Below, one piece after another: positions 33,813 to 45,484 of a DNA stretch of 64,000 nucleotides. Position numbers and translations under genes: made by a program. Location: contig OX578282.1 of the NCBI GenBank assembly GCA_951217055.1, forward strand, positions 72,631,092 through 72,695,091, in the 5' to 3' direction. Every line of letters starts with the position of its first letter. Positions within the stretch are counted from its first letter, which is position 1. This stretch comes from Gerris lacustris. Its lineage: Eukaryota; Arthropoda; Insecta; Hemiptera; Gerridae. The notes under the pieces were generated by a model. The model made no database searches. It worked only from the letters and a program-made list of their open reading frames with translations, and had not been told where the DNA came from.

Positions 33813-35362
33813 TGCTCAATCCCTTAAATTGCAACCCTCTGTTTCTGAGAGGTGATTTTTGGGCTTCCCAAAAATCGTCTCAAAATCAGCTTAATTTTGA
33901 GTATTTGGGTTATTACTCACACACTCACTCTGTATAAGTTTAAAGTTTGAGATGTTTGTGTCGGGCATGAGATGGGTTACACACAGACGCAGGGAATTAT
34001 AAAGGGTCCTCGGTTTTGCCTACAATAAACTTTTACTAAACTTTACAAAACTGAGTTGTAACATTTGCTGATAAGAGTTGAAGATATTTGTGTAGAGTGG
34101 GTTAGAGGTGGTTAGAGGTAGTTAGAGGTGGTTAGAGGTGGTTAAAGTGTTGAGACATTGATTGGCATGTTAATGCTCGGGTTATAAAGCCAGACGTAGA
34201 ACTCGCAGGTGGTTGCATTGAGGTAACCTGTATTTGGTGGTGTATTTAATACAGGACGGGAGGGTATCGGCCACTATACACAGGCACTTGATATCATCAT
34301 CAGTATCAGTGTGCTGCATACCTTACGGGGGATTCTAATTTAAAGTGCTATTTTAGGAATCTAAAATTTGAAAATGTTGAATTTGTAAAGAAATTCAGAA
34401 AACATTATGGAATGTTCTCGGACTAATTTCAATCATATTGCACCATGCGGGACAAATGGAAAATAATTTTTCAAATTTTAAAGGCCGGAATTTAGTTTCT
34501 TTAAAACATGATAAATAAGCCACGTGAATTACACATTTTCGTCTACGGTTGTTGCATTTCACACTTTAAGAAAATATTTTGGTCAGTAGTTTAAAATAAA
34601 AACCCAATTTTAATACACCAAAATAGCACTCTTAAAAGCCTAAACAATGAATTATAACTTAACCTAAAAAGTTTTTAAAATAGACTTTAATAACATGCAC
34701 GGTAATTACGTTTAAAAGGGCACGTAACTGGAAGAACGATCGGAATTAGCGCTAACTCCCAACTAAAGGGTTCTGCTCATCCCATATCAACCGTTGCAAG
34801 AAAACCAGTGTTGCGGCATTGCAAAAATGTCTCACCACTTAAAATCTCCCTGCCACAACCAGGTCACATTTATATAATGTCGCGGTAATTACATTTTTTT
34901 AAAGGACAAACTTTAACTTATAATCTCTTATTTAATGTAATTGTTAATTTTTTTATTTTATTTTATTTTATTTTTTTGTTAATTATCAGTTAAATATTTA
35001 TTTTTGTTTTTTCATATATTATAATATGTATTCTATGTATTTCTGAGCGCCCTACTTGTGGCATTCTTGCTGTTTAGGGGCTCGTAAAAAAAGTAATAAA
35101 TAAATAAATAAATAAACTTGAAGTTCCGTTTAGTAATAATTTATTATTTTTAATAACTAACACATATTTTAATTCTGGTAGGATCCTACTTCAAAATTAT
35201 CCAATAAGTTTTTGAATAACATTATTAATGTACGAGCTAGAGTGAAGTGAATAAGAACAACTGACTTAAGGACAGCCACGGTTGTTAAAAAATCGCCTCT
35301 TAAAAATTTTTGTAGCGATTAAAATTAAGCGGTGCATTATTTTTTTTGCTTGGTTGTAGTTC
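33813..35362. other. Non-coding; short minisatellite at 34089-34146
   Basis: At 34089-34146 GTGGTTAGAG is repeated about five times. This is the same 10-bp unit, in reverse, as in the 53885-54313 array. T-rich and A-rich simple sequence fills 34930-35115. No gene. Confidence 0.5.
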
Positions 35363-35665
35363 TGTAAGCTTAACTGAGCTTAACTACCATTGTAAGCTTA
35401 ACTGAGCTTAACTACCATTGTAAGCTTAACTGAGCTTAACTACCATTGTAAGCTTAACTGAGCTTAACTACCATTGTAAGCTTAACTGAGCTTAACTACC
35501 ATTGTAAGCTTAACTGAGCTTAACTACCATTGTAAGCTTAACTGAGCTTAACTACCATTGTAAGCTTAACTGAGCTTAACTACCATTGTAAGCTTAACTG
35601 AGCTTAACTACCATTGTAAGCTTAACTGAGCTTAACTACCATTGTAAGCTTAACTGAGTTACCAT
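35363..35665 (+). repeat. 28-bp minisatellite, about 11 copies
   Basis: The unit is TGTAAGCTTAACTGAGCTTA plus ACTACCAT. Copies are identical except the last, which is shortened. Each unit contains AAGCTTAACTGAGCTTAA, so hairpins are possible. Confidence 0.95.
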
Positions 35666-36040
35666 AGAGAAAAATCCTGTCAATTATGACGCTCCAGTTA
35701 TTCATCTAGGACATGAAAATTGCACTTTAAATTAGAATCTCCCTTATCTCCCTGCCATTCCAACCTACGCCAGGTATATTGATAATGATGTTTGTTGCAG
35801 ACGAAGGCTTGGGAGTAAGCTACCACCTCCGCCCGACTGATCCCCTGTTTGAAGGCGACTTGCCCTCACGAGGTTCAGAGCTGTCGTCAACAGTTTGAAA
35901 CGTCTCTAAGCAGCGCTCAACATTTAACCCTTTACAGGGAGTCAACATTTTTTTTTTCCTTAAAGGTCAGTGTCCACTTAAGAGGACACCCAGAAAACCC
36001 TTGTTTTAGTTTGTATCAGCTGTTTTATAGTGATGGATTT
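35666..36040. other. Non-coding, unassigned
   Basis: The frame at 35849-36130 has no motif and does not start with ATG. No repeat is recognised. Confidence 0.4.
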
Positions 36041-36690
36041 AAACAAGTAAGGCGCGCTTCACGTGAGTACGTGGGGGCGATAATCGCCGGTTTCTGTACA
36101 TTAAAGTTAAAATTATTAAGTGTAATATAATTACACTAAATTTAATAGTAATCTTCATTGTCTACTCTTCAAGACCTTTAAATTGATGTATAACATGTTA
36201 TGGTAACAAAAACAATGTTTAGTCACCCGCCATATTGGCCGCCATCTTGAAAATTTTAATAATTGCATATTCTTTTTCTACACTTAAAGACCTTTAAGTT
36301 GATCTATAACATGTCATAGTTACTAAAAACTTTTTTTAGTCGCCCGCCATATTGCCCGCCATCTTAAAAATATTACGTGTGAAATTGTAATAGTTGCATA
36401 TTCTTTTTCTTTATTTCAAGACCTTTAAATTGATATACATATAACATGTCATGGTGACTAAAAAGTTGTTTTTATTCACCCACCATATTGGCCGCCATCT
36501 TGAAACATTTAAATGTGACAAATTCAAAATGTGTCCAGTGGTCTCAAATGCCGAGATGCACCTGTGTGCCGAATTTCATGTTCCTAGCTATATAGTAGTT
36601 TATGAATTGAAACAAGCAACGGATAGACAGACAGACAGAGCCGTTATATAAGGTTTCTTTTTGTACTTAGTACAGAAACCTAAAAAGCAT
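36041..36690 (+). repeat. Dispersed repeat H, copy 1, with three internal sub-repeats
   Basis: The phrase AGACCTTTAA-N-TTGAT-N-TATA...ACATGT, followed some 50 bases later by CCGCCATATTGGCCGCCATC, occurs three times at ~145-bp intervals. The tail has GACAGACAGACAGAGCCG and ends GTACAGAAACCTAAAAA. The same sub-repeat is tandemly arrayed inside family G (54540-55060 reversed and 62060-62680). Confidence 0.75.
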
Positions 36691-36769
36691 TATTGCGTCG
36701 ATAGAAAGACATATCCATAGTTTTTTAGTTTGAAATCATTTCGTATTTTTTTATGTGTCACTTCTAGAA

Positions 36770-37367
<598 letters not shown>

Positions 37368-37544
37368 TACGCGTCTAGTACGGAAAGTAGCATTTTGCAT
37401 CCGAGTGTGGAGTTAGCTCCCGAGGGACAGTGAGTGTAGTAAAACCACACGAACAAAGCAAAATGTAATTTTCCCTCGAGTTGCGTACCGTACTTTATCT
37501 ACGATTGTTGGATTTCAATAATAAATAAAGAAAAAAAAACAAAA

Positions 37545-38100
37545 AATAGACTTGAAATTAGTGAGGCACATAGCTTCCTCGCATCCTACCATGTACTTTA
37601 TTGATATATTAACATTATCGTTGTATTACTTTATTGTTATATTGTTTATTGTGTAAAAACTATTAATAGTTTATTTGTGATTTAACACTTCATAGCGGCG
37701 TTTCTGTTGGTTTTACTAAAAAATTGTATAAAAAAAAAATGTTTTCTCATTGAATAGATGAAGTTTAAATTTTTTCCCGACCAAAAATTCCAATTTTTAA
37801 TTTGAAGTTCACGTTTACGCGAGCGTTGCGCGTGAACGCTTGGACGGATAACGTTGTCCAATGAACTCGTCCTGGGCATTGGTAAAATGAACATGTCTAC
37901 CAAATTTCATCAAAATCGGTCGACATTTACTCAAGTTATCGTCACACGTTTCAGGATCGCTGGATACACAGACCGACACGGAACCAAAAATGTCCCCTGA
38001 TGTCTGAAACGGATTTCTGTCTTGGAATTTTTAAAATGGGAGACAAAACTTTTTCGTTCACAAAAGTGAACACAATGCTTCCGTTACCTTCTAAGCAAGC
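37545..38100 (+). repeat. Dispersed repeat D-like, inside element K
   Basis: It begins AATAGACTTGAAATTAGTGAG with the family's CACATAGCTTCCTCGCATC, and ends ACGGATTTCTGTCTTGG...CTTCCGTTACCTTC. The middle (about 37800-37950) is the reverse of a piece also found in repeat B (GATAACTTGAGTAAA, TTTACCAATGCCCAG). It is absent from K copy 3. Confidence 0.65.
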
Positions 38101-38248
38101 TAAATATTAATAAACTTCCGTATGCAAGTTTGTATTTCTCTTTTGATAAAGATGACATTAAATCATTAGTAGTATTTTGTGCCGAATTAATTATTTCGGG
38201 AGGCGTATTATTCTCCTCATTTTCGTCATAATCACTTAAATCACTCAT
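38084..38248 (-). pseudogene. Truncated 54-codon frame of element K, recombinase-like start (tentative)
   Basis: ATG at 38248 opens MSDLSDYDENEENNTPPEII and continues to SLSKEKYKLAY before running into the inserted repeat D and a stop. An acidic start followed by a (L)SKEKY-x-LAY-like segment reminds me of the N-terminus of insect Crypton-type tyrosine recombinases or related transposon proteins. This is an impression, not a match. The frame is identical at 44441-44605 and broken by an early stop at 58740. Confidence 0.35.
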
Positions 38249-38512
38249 TGTTTTTCCTTAAAAACTCGATATAAACAGTTACTTTAATTAAACAAACAGC
38301 AAATTAGTTTTGTTATGTAAACAAACACGCTAGGTGCGTTAAGCTGAAGAATTCTTCTTTCTTTCTGCACTAGGGTGAAAAAAAGAAGAATTATGAACGC
38401 GCATGTGCAATGAATACAACTTCGAAATGAATCACTTTCCACGCATCTAAACAGATATAACATGTTTATATTTCGTATCAATCGTAGATAAAATTACCAA
38501 AAATTTATATTT

Positions 38513-38770
38513 TGAGTGTGATAAACTAAAACTCAAAATCACCTCACTAAACACTATTTCACCAATTTTTGACCATAATCATATTTATTATGTTAATATT
38601 TTAATTGCTAATCAACCACTTATTATACACGGTACTTTGGCTTTCTTTGGGTTTTTATATTTATATTTTTTGTATCCCTCTACAGAAAACTACTTTTTTT
38701 CCTTTTCATGAAATTGGAGGGATTTTCGTGGTCAGTCTGTATACGAAGCCCTCAACTCAACATCATTAAG

Positions 38771-38859
<89 letters not shown>

Positions 38860-39621
38860 ATACTTTCAAATGTAACTACGTCTTTCAAAGTCTAAATATA
38901 GAGCTCTTTAACAGATACATGTATTATATAGATACCTCTTAATAATTCACACACACACACACACACATAGTCCGTATAGCATTAAGGTAATACCATGAAA
39001 ATTATCCGACCCTTGGAAAACCAAAATATATTGGAAAGTAAAAAAATCAAAAAATACTTCTCTATAGGAAATGGAACGTCTTTGCTGTGAAAATGGAAAA
39101 ACGGCTTATAGATATTTGGAACAGCTCACGATAAAAAACCAACTACCTTTCTCATCCCCCGGCGACGTTTCGCTCCCCCCCCCCCCCCCCCCCCTCACCC
39201 CCGGCAAGGTTTCCGTCCGCTTCACTTCCAACACTCTGCCGTCCAGAAAAGAAAAATCCTCTTTTTCTTATTCCAACACTTTTCCATTTTTGTAGGTGAA
39301 ACAGAGTGAGTTGGAAATCTTGGGATTTTTTTCGAAAGTCCTCTCCCAACCACAAAATGATCTCATGGTGTGTGGAAAAACCTCGGGAGCCATTTTAACA
39401 CGGAAACACGAAGCATATTTCTTTGCCTGGTTCGCCAGATCACCACAACCTACGTTTCTTCATATTCCCGACCAACATTTTTTTCACACTCTACGTTTCC
39501 GTATGTTTATAGTTTTTCTTTCCTATCTCCGTGATTTCAACTTACTCTAAAAAACTCGAAAGGCACATTTATAAATTTTTTAATATTATAAAACGTTAAA
39601 ATATATATAACTTTTTCCTTA
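38513..39621. other. Non-coding; (AT)n, (AC)n and poly-C tracts
   Basis: (AT)n lies at 38774-38852, (AC)n at about 38948-38968 and a C-run of 20 at 39175-39194. The frames at 39071-39550 have no motif. Confidence 0.5.
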
Positions 39622-40160
39622 AAAGCTCATATAAAGGGAAAGTATTGTGATGCCACGAAAATTCGATTTTGATTGATGTACGCACGTTTTCAGTTCTACT
39701 GAGTCAAAAAAGTGTTTTATAAAAAATGTCTGACTGTCGTCTGTGCAGACGCATGCAGCCTAAACTACTGGACCGATTTTGACGAAATTAGGCATACACG
39801 TTCAGAAAAATCATAACCAAAAATGAAATTGAGAAATGAATTTATGCTCCAAACTCGGGGATGCTACCCCCAAAATTACTGAAAAAAATGTGAAAAAATT
39901 ATTTCTCAAAAACGGTTCCAACGCGTTATATTAAACATTTCTAAAATGAAGTCCATTTAAATACGAACTAAACGACTACTACGTCGTTTTCCCGGGAAAA
40001 ATTGAATTCCTGAAAAAACAGCTTCAAACGCGGACAGAGAGGCCGAGTCCCATTCATCGCCGAGGAAAAGTTATTTTTATGATAAATTTTGATAAAATGT
40101 TCAATAATAATTAAATGTACCAACGAAAATTTCACAAAATGAAACGCAATGGGCAAAGTA
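39622..40160 (+). repeat. Dispersed repeat C, copy 5
   Basis: It starts CTCATATAAAGGGAAAGTAT and keeps the family order: AAAAAAGTG, GTCTGTGCAGACGC, CCCGGGAAAAAT, end near GGGCAAAGTAA. The B-box-like phrase is decayed here. Non-coding. Confidence 0.8.
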
Positions 40161-40983
40161 AGTTAATCCTCCAAGACTATGAGCCATAGCTTACCCATTA
40201 AGCTGTTAAAATGACACCGGTAGTTTGTCACTTGATAGCTTGCTTCATCAAATATTTCTCGAAGTCAAAGTGGACACCTATCAAGTGAAAAACAACATCG
40301 ACTTGATATTTAGTCAACTAACTTTGAACTCAGTTCTGTCAGCTATGTTCTAGTTAAGTTCTGTGCTGGTTATTTAAAGGTCCCTAATTTCTGAAAAATG
40401 TTATAATAAGACTGAATTATAAGGAAAACAGTAAGAAAGTGAAAACGAGGTAAGTTTAACACGGCTCATGAGATGTGTATTGGGCTTGCCCTGGTCAGTA
40501 TGAATCTGGTTAGAGGAATTCCATCTGTAACTACGCAGAGATACATCTGTGTTAACTCTTTTATACAGTAAAGTTACAGATAGAGATTGACTGTATCAGG
40601 TTGTATAGCGAGGGGTGGGAGAGTTGTTCCGGGGGTGGAAATGAAAGCGAGTCCGGATATTTGGTCGGGGGCGGTACGGGGTTGTCCAATATCTGGAGGC
40701 AGGAGCTTGCCAATGCTTCCGTAATTAAACACCGAGTTTCTCCCTCTTGCTTTACTTTATTCTCTTACCTTGATTAAACTCTGATCCCCCCCCCCCTATC
40801 TTTATCTTATCACAAGCTCTGGATTTGTAAGTTAAACGATACATTAAATTTATTATTCTATGTTGGAAAAAACAATGATTGTTTTTTCTGACTTGGCAAT
40901 TACGCAGCACGAAGATACAGAGTTGTATTACAACACTGCATAACATTTACTTGCGAAATTATAATTTTAATAAAAACTATGAA
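40161..40983. other. Non-coding, unassigned
   Basis: No gene or shared repeat recognised. Two complementary phrases GTCACTTGATAG and CTATCAAGTGA (40226 and 40276) form a small dyad. Confidence 0.4.
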
Positions 40984-41275
40984 ATAAACAGGTCAAGTGT
41001 GTGCTAGTCAGCACACAGAGGGTCCGTAGGCCACCACACTGTATAGTTTAAGTAGTACCCCATTCAAAAAATTATTATTTTATTTTTTATTGACAAAATA
41101 CGTTTTTTATAACTTTGGTCATTTCGATGTATTTATATGGTTGTAGTCCGGTTCTGTGGCAAAAAAATACTTTATCTGAAGTTTGTTTATATGTTTTGAG
41201 AATATCAGACCCATAGGATAGTTCAAAGTAAGCTTTTTAGCATTTTAAAAAACACCATCAATAGGATTGTAACAA
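40984..41275 (-). repeat. Dispersed repeat A, copy 4 (rearranged)
   Basis: It begins AATAAACAGGTCAAGTGTG as in other reverse copies. After ~85 bp it jumps to an internal segment read in the opposite direction (phrases from TATTTTTTATTGACAAAATACG on). This suggests an internal inversion or deletion. Confidence 0.7.
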
Positions 41276-42020
41276 GTCAATAAGTCTTAAAATAGTCTTA
41301 AAATAGTTGATTGACATCAAAATGTTATCCTTCTCGCTTAACGGCATTTTAAAACAATAACAATATGACATTGCAGAACTAACTCGACGTTTGAAGGACA
41401 AAGTCGTAATGATTATGACCTTGATAGAAACCTAGTTTTGTTATAACACTGAGCGACTCCTCCCATTTACCTAGGGTTATTTATTCTGTCAAAACCATGA
41501 TGGTCCATATCTCTAGTTGAATACAATAGATAAAACGAACTGTTACAGTTACAGTGAATAAATCCGCACTTTGTTTGTATTGGAAGGATAAAACTCAAGT
41601 ATTGCAACTAAGTTGGTGGTTGGTACCGTGATTGTAAGCTTGATAACTTGAGTGTGACAAGAAGCACTGTTATACGGTGGCAGGTTATACTGATAACTAT
41701 CAACTCTCACTATCACTCTTCTACTCGTGCATGTCACTGTGGTAGTGTGACCTCGCTTCATTATCTTACTTGTACAATGCAACGTATTGAAAATATTGAA
41801 AATAAAACAACAAAATCTGGTACAGGGTACCTCGGAACTTTTCCTCACTTTAGAGGCCACTAAAGTGGCCGGATAAGGTTAGTACTACTTGACCTAACCC
41901 TAATTTAACCATTATTTTCCATCATTACCCTAAAAGTGGCACTTTATGTAAAAAAGAAACAATTGAGATGCTACAACCGGAATCGTTTTTACGAGTATAA
42001 TGTAAGAAGGAATAGTTTAG
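41276..42020. other. Non-coding; fragment of the 733-1671 family
   Basis: TTGTTATAACACTGAG and CTCCTCCCATTTACCTA at 41438-41475 match the arm of the inverted-repeat element at the start of the window. The overlapping frames at 41549-41863 lie on both strands and have no motif. Confidence 0.5.
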
Positions 42021-42233
42021 AACAAGTAAGGCGTGCTTCACGTAAGTACGTGGCGCGAAAATCGCCGGTATCTGTACATTAAAGTTAAAATTTTTAAGTG
42101 TATTATAATTCCACTAATTTTAATAGTAATATTCTTTTTCTATTTCAATTTATGTATAACATGTTATGGTAACTAAAATAATGTTTAGTCCCCCGCCATA
42201 TTGGCCGCCATCTTGAACATTTTAATAATTGCA
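42021..42233 (+). repeat. Dispersed repeat H, copy 2, left part
   Basis: It aligns with 36041-36262 at roughly 88% identity by eye (AACAAGTAAGGCG start, CCGCCATATTGGCCGCCATC end). It stops at TGCA, where the solo LTR begins. Confidence 0.8.
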
Positions 42234-42622
42234 AGTTATATCTATATAGATTGCTGACTCTGTCAATACTTAAGTAACACTGACAAACACATACACTCAC
42301 AGTTTAATCATACGTCAGAGCCACCTTGTCTATAAAAGACCGACCACACCCAAAGCTCGGTGCATTATGAGTTTAGCCTTTGCATAGGCAATATGATTTT
42401 AGACTTCTTATAATTATTAACTTCTCTTTCACTTAAGTATAAATGGACTTCATTTCATTCATTTCTTTTGCCACTGTATTATTTAATACTTTTAAGGTAA
42501 GACGTTGTTGTCTCCAACTCTTACCAAATATATAAGAGGCAGTTTATGTAGTTTGTAATTTTGTATGTTTATCTCAAAATAAACTTTTTAAAAAAACAGT
42601 TCAGCGAGTGGTTCACTTAATT
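42234..42622 (+). mobile_element. Solo LTR, 389 bp, Ty3/gypsy errantivirus-like, TGCA duplication
   Basis: It runs from AGTTATATCTATATAGATTG to GGTTCACTTAATT. TGCA flanks both sides (42230-42233 and 42623-42626), and the homologous repeat at 36262 has a single TGCA, giving an empty site. It contains a TATA-like TCTATAAAAGACC near 42332 and an AATAAA near 42580, as an LTR should. AGT...ATT ends and a 4-bp duplication recall insect errantivirus-type gypsy elements. It holds no coding sequence. Confidence 0.75.
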
Positions 42623-43128
42623 TGCATATTCTTTTTCTACACTTAAAGACCTTTAAGTTGATCTATAACATGTCATAGTTACTAAAAACTTTTTTTAGTC
42701 GCCCGCCATATTGCCCGCCATCTTAAAAATATTACGTGTGAAATTGTAATAGTTGCATATTCTTTTTCTTTATTTCAAGACCTTTAAATTGATATACATA
42801 TAACATGTCATGGTGACTAAAAAGTTGTTTTTATTCACCCACCATATTGGCCGCCATCTTGAAACATTTAAATGTGACAAATTCAAAATGTGTCCAGTGG
42901 TCTCAAATGCCGAGATGCACCTGTGTGCCGAATTTCATGTTCCTAGCTATATAGTAGTTTATGAATTGAAACAAGCAACGGATAGACAGACAGACAGAGC
43001 CGTTATATAAGGTTTCTTTTTGTACTTAGTACAGAAACCTAAAAAGCATTATTGCGTCGATAGAAAGACATATCCATAGTTTTTTAGTTTGAAATCATTT
43101 CGTATTTTTTTATGTGTCACTTCTAGAA

Positions 43129-43277
<149 letters not shown>

Positions 43278-44440
43278 AATATATATCAATATATATGACG
43301 CCCATTCAGGGTACCTCAAGGGTGTCAACTATATTAGAAACTGACCTATAAAGGGTTAAATACCAACGCGAGCTTCGGTTTATGCATCCTGACCATAGAC
43401 TCTGCATTCACTTGTATTTTTCTTTTTATATTTCCAGTATGTGTAAACGTATTTCCGGTCCTCACTGTCCTGTCATGTTGGAACCTAAGCACGGACATCT
43501 GAGGCCACGGCAAAGAATGAACAAAAACAACTCACTAAATGAACAACGTATTCGCTCCGAATGAAAACCGAAGAAATGGACTGAGGCAGTTGTGAGGGGT
43601 TTGGTTTCAGCTCACAGGGACCGAGTCTGTAACATTGAAACCTCCTGTCAAGATGTAATGCATTGATAAGAACCACTGTACAGCCAGTCAACCTGAACCT
43701 GTAACATTGTTAGGTGTAATACATTACGCGTCTAGTACGGAAAGTAGCATTTTGCATCCGAGTGTGGAGTTAGCTCCCGAGGGACAGTGAGTGTAGTAAA
43801 ACCACACGAACAAAGCAAAATGTAATTTTCCCTCGAGTTGCGTACCGTACTTTATCTACGATTGTTGGATTTCAATAATAAATAAAGAAAAAAAAACAAA
43901 AAATAGACTTGAAATTAGTGAGGCACATAGCTTCCTCGCATCCTACCATGTACTTTATTGATATATTAACATTATCGTTGTATTACTTTATTGTTATATT
44001 GTTTATTGTGTAAAAACTATTAATAGTTTATTTGTGATTTAACACTTCATAGCGGCGTTTCTGTTGGTTTTACTAAAAAATTGTATAAAAAAAAAATGTT
44101 TTCTCATTGAATAGATGAAGTTTAAATTTTTTCCCGACCAAAAATTCCAATTTTTAATTTGAAGTTCACGTTTACGCGAGCGTTGCGCGTGAACGCTTGG
44201 ACGGATAACGTTGTCCAATGAACTCGTCCTGGGCATTGGTAAAATGAACATGTCTACCAAATTTCATCAAAATCGGTCGACATTTACTCAAGTTATCGTC
44301 ACACGTTTCAGGATCGCTGGATACACAGACCGACACGGAACCAAAAATGTCCCCTGATGTCTGAAACGGATTTCTGTCTTGGAATTTTTAAAATGGGAGA
44401 CAAAACTTTTTCGTTCACAAAAGTGAACACAATGCTTCCG

Positions 44441-44605
44441 TTACCTTCTAAGCAAGCTAAATATTAATAAACTTCCGTATGCAAGTTTGTATTTCTCTTT
44501 TGATAAAGATGACATTAAATCATTAGTAGTATTTTGTGCCGAATTAATTATTTCGGGAGGCGTATTATTCTCCTCATTTTCGTCATAATCACTTAAATCA
44601 CTCAT
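44441..44605 (-). pseudogene. Truncated frame of element K, copy 2
   Basis: Identical to 38084-38248 because of the duplication: 54 codons, recombinase-like start, cut by repeat D (43902-44457). Unlike copy 1, the element's upstream region is missing beyond 44731. Confidence 0.35.
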
Positions 44606-44731
44606 TGTTTTTCCTTAAAAACTCGATATAAACAGTTACTTTAATTAAACAAACAGCAAATTAGTTTTGTTATGTAAACAAACACGCTAGGTGCGTTAAG
44701 CTGAAGAATTCTTCTTTCTTTCTGCACTAGG

Positions 44732-44936
44732 CAGCTTGGCCGCCAGCTTGAAAATATTAATCCAAAATGTGTCCAGTTGTCTCAAATGCCGAGTTACACC
44801 TGTGTGCCGAATTTCATGTTGCTAGCTATAGTAGTTTATGAATTGAAACAAGCCAAGGGAAAGACACCAACGGACAGACAGACAGACAGAGACGTTATAT
44901 AAGGTTTCTTTTTGTACTTTGTACAGAAACCTAAAA
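44732..44936 (+). repeat. Dispersed repeat H, tail of copy 2
   Basis: From CAGCTTGGCCGCCAGCTTG to GTACAGAAACCTAAAAA, a diverged version of 36493-36682. With 42021-42233 it forms the two ends of an older repeat H that the LTR and the 2.11-kb segment now separate. Confidence 0.75.
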
Positions 44937-44947
44937 ACCAAATCGGA

Positions 44948-45123
44948 CAGTAAGAAATAGGTGTACCAGTACACAGTGTACACAGTACGAAATAGGTGTA
45001 CAAGTTCACAGTGTACAGTGTACACAGTACGAAATAGGTGTACAAGTACACAGTGTACAGTGTACACAGTACGAAATAGGTGTACAAGTACACAGTGTAC
45101 AGTGTACACAGTACGAAATAGGT
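44948..45123. repeat. 42-bp minisatellite, about four copies
   Basis: The unit contains GAAATAGGTGTACAAGTACA and CAGTGTACAGTGTACACAGTAC-like sequence, rich in GTAC and GTACAC dyads. The 95- and 100-codon reverse frames here are by-products (42 is a multiple of three). Confidence 0.92.
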
Positions 45124-45484
45124 GGCCTGATTAAGCAAATTTACCCATTAATATTAAAAGATTAAATGTTATCTAAAGAATGCATATTTTTCCTTCAAAT
45201 TTCCAAAATTTGCACAAAACCTTTCGTCTGAAGCTGCCAATAGCTTGACCATCCCCCCTCCCCCATTTTAATGTCCCGTTTTGGACAATCTTTTCATGGC
45301 CACCCTACTTCACTGTTATTTCTTGTAAATGTCTTATTCGAATTTATTTAAAAATGTTCGAAACCAAGGTATTTTCACCAGATATTTCTGTCACCGTCGA
45401 GTTTACGCTAGTTGTTTTAATCCTTAAACGTTAAGGACAGTTGCGCCTAGACGCTGAATAGACTGTGTTACACAGTCCTATATT
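45124..45484. other. Non-coding, unassigned
   Basis: No gene or repeat recognised. Confidence 0.4.

Larger units (their letters stand above)
37368..38512 (-). mobile_element. Element K, copy 1 (reverse), split by repeat D
   Basis: It aligns in reverse with 58470-59060. Shared phrases include GATAAAGTACGGTACGCAAC, GATTTAAGTGATTATGACGA and ATGCGCG. A repeat D insertion (about 37545-38100) interrupts it after the first ~48 codons of an open frame. It looks like a truncated transposon that once encoded a protein. Confidence 0.6.

Noticed and set aside
38774..38852. (AT)n as a replication origin or promoter
   Set aside because: It is one of several simple AT tracts; nothing else in the neighbourhood supports a functional role.
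41549..41863. Overlapping 103- and 71-codon frames on opposite strands
   Set aside because: Frames on both strands cover the same DNA, have no recognisable motif, and sit among repeat fragments.
44822..45138. Overlapping 95- and 100-codon reverse frames with TVYTVHC or YTVYLYTYF repeats
   Set aside because: They are products of the 42-bp minisatellite plus repeat H tail, in two different frames of the same DNA.
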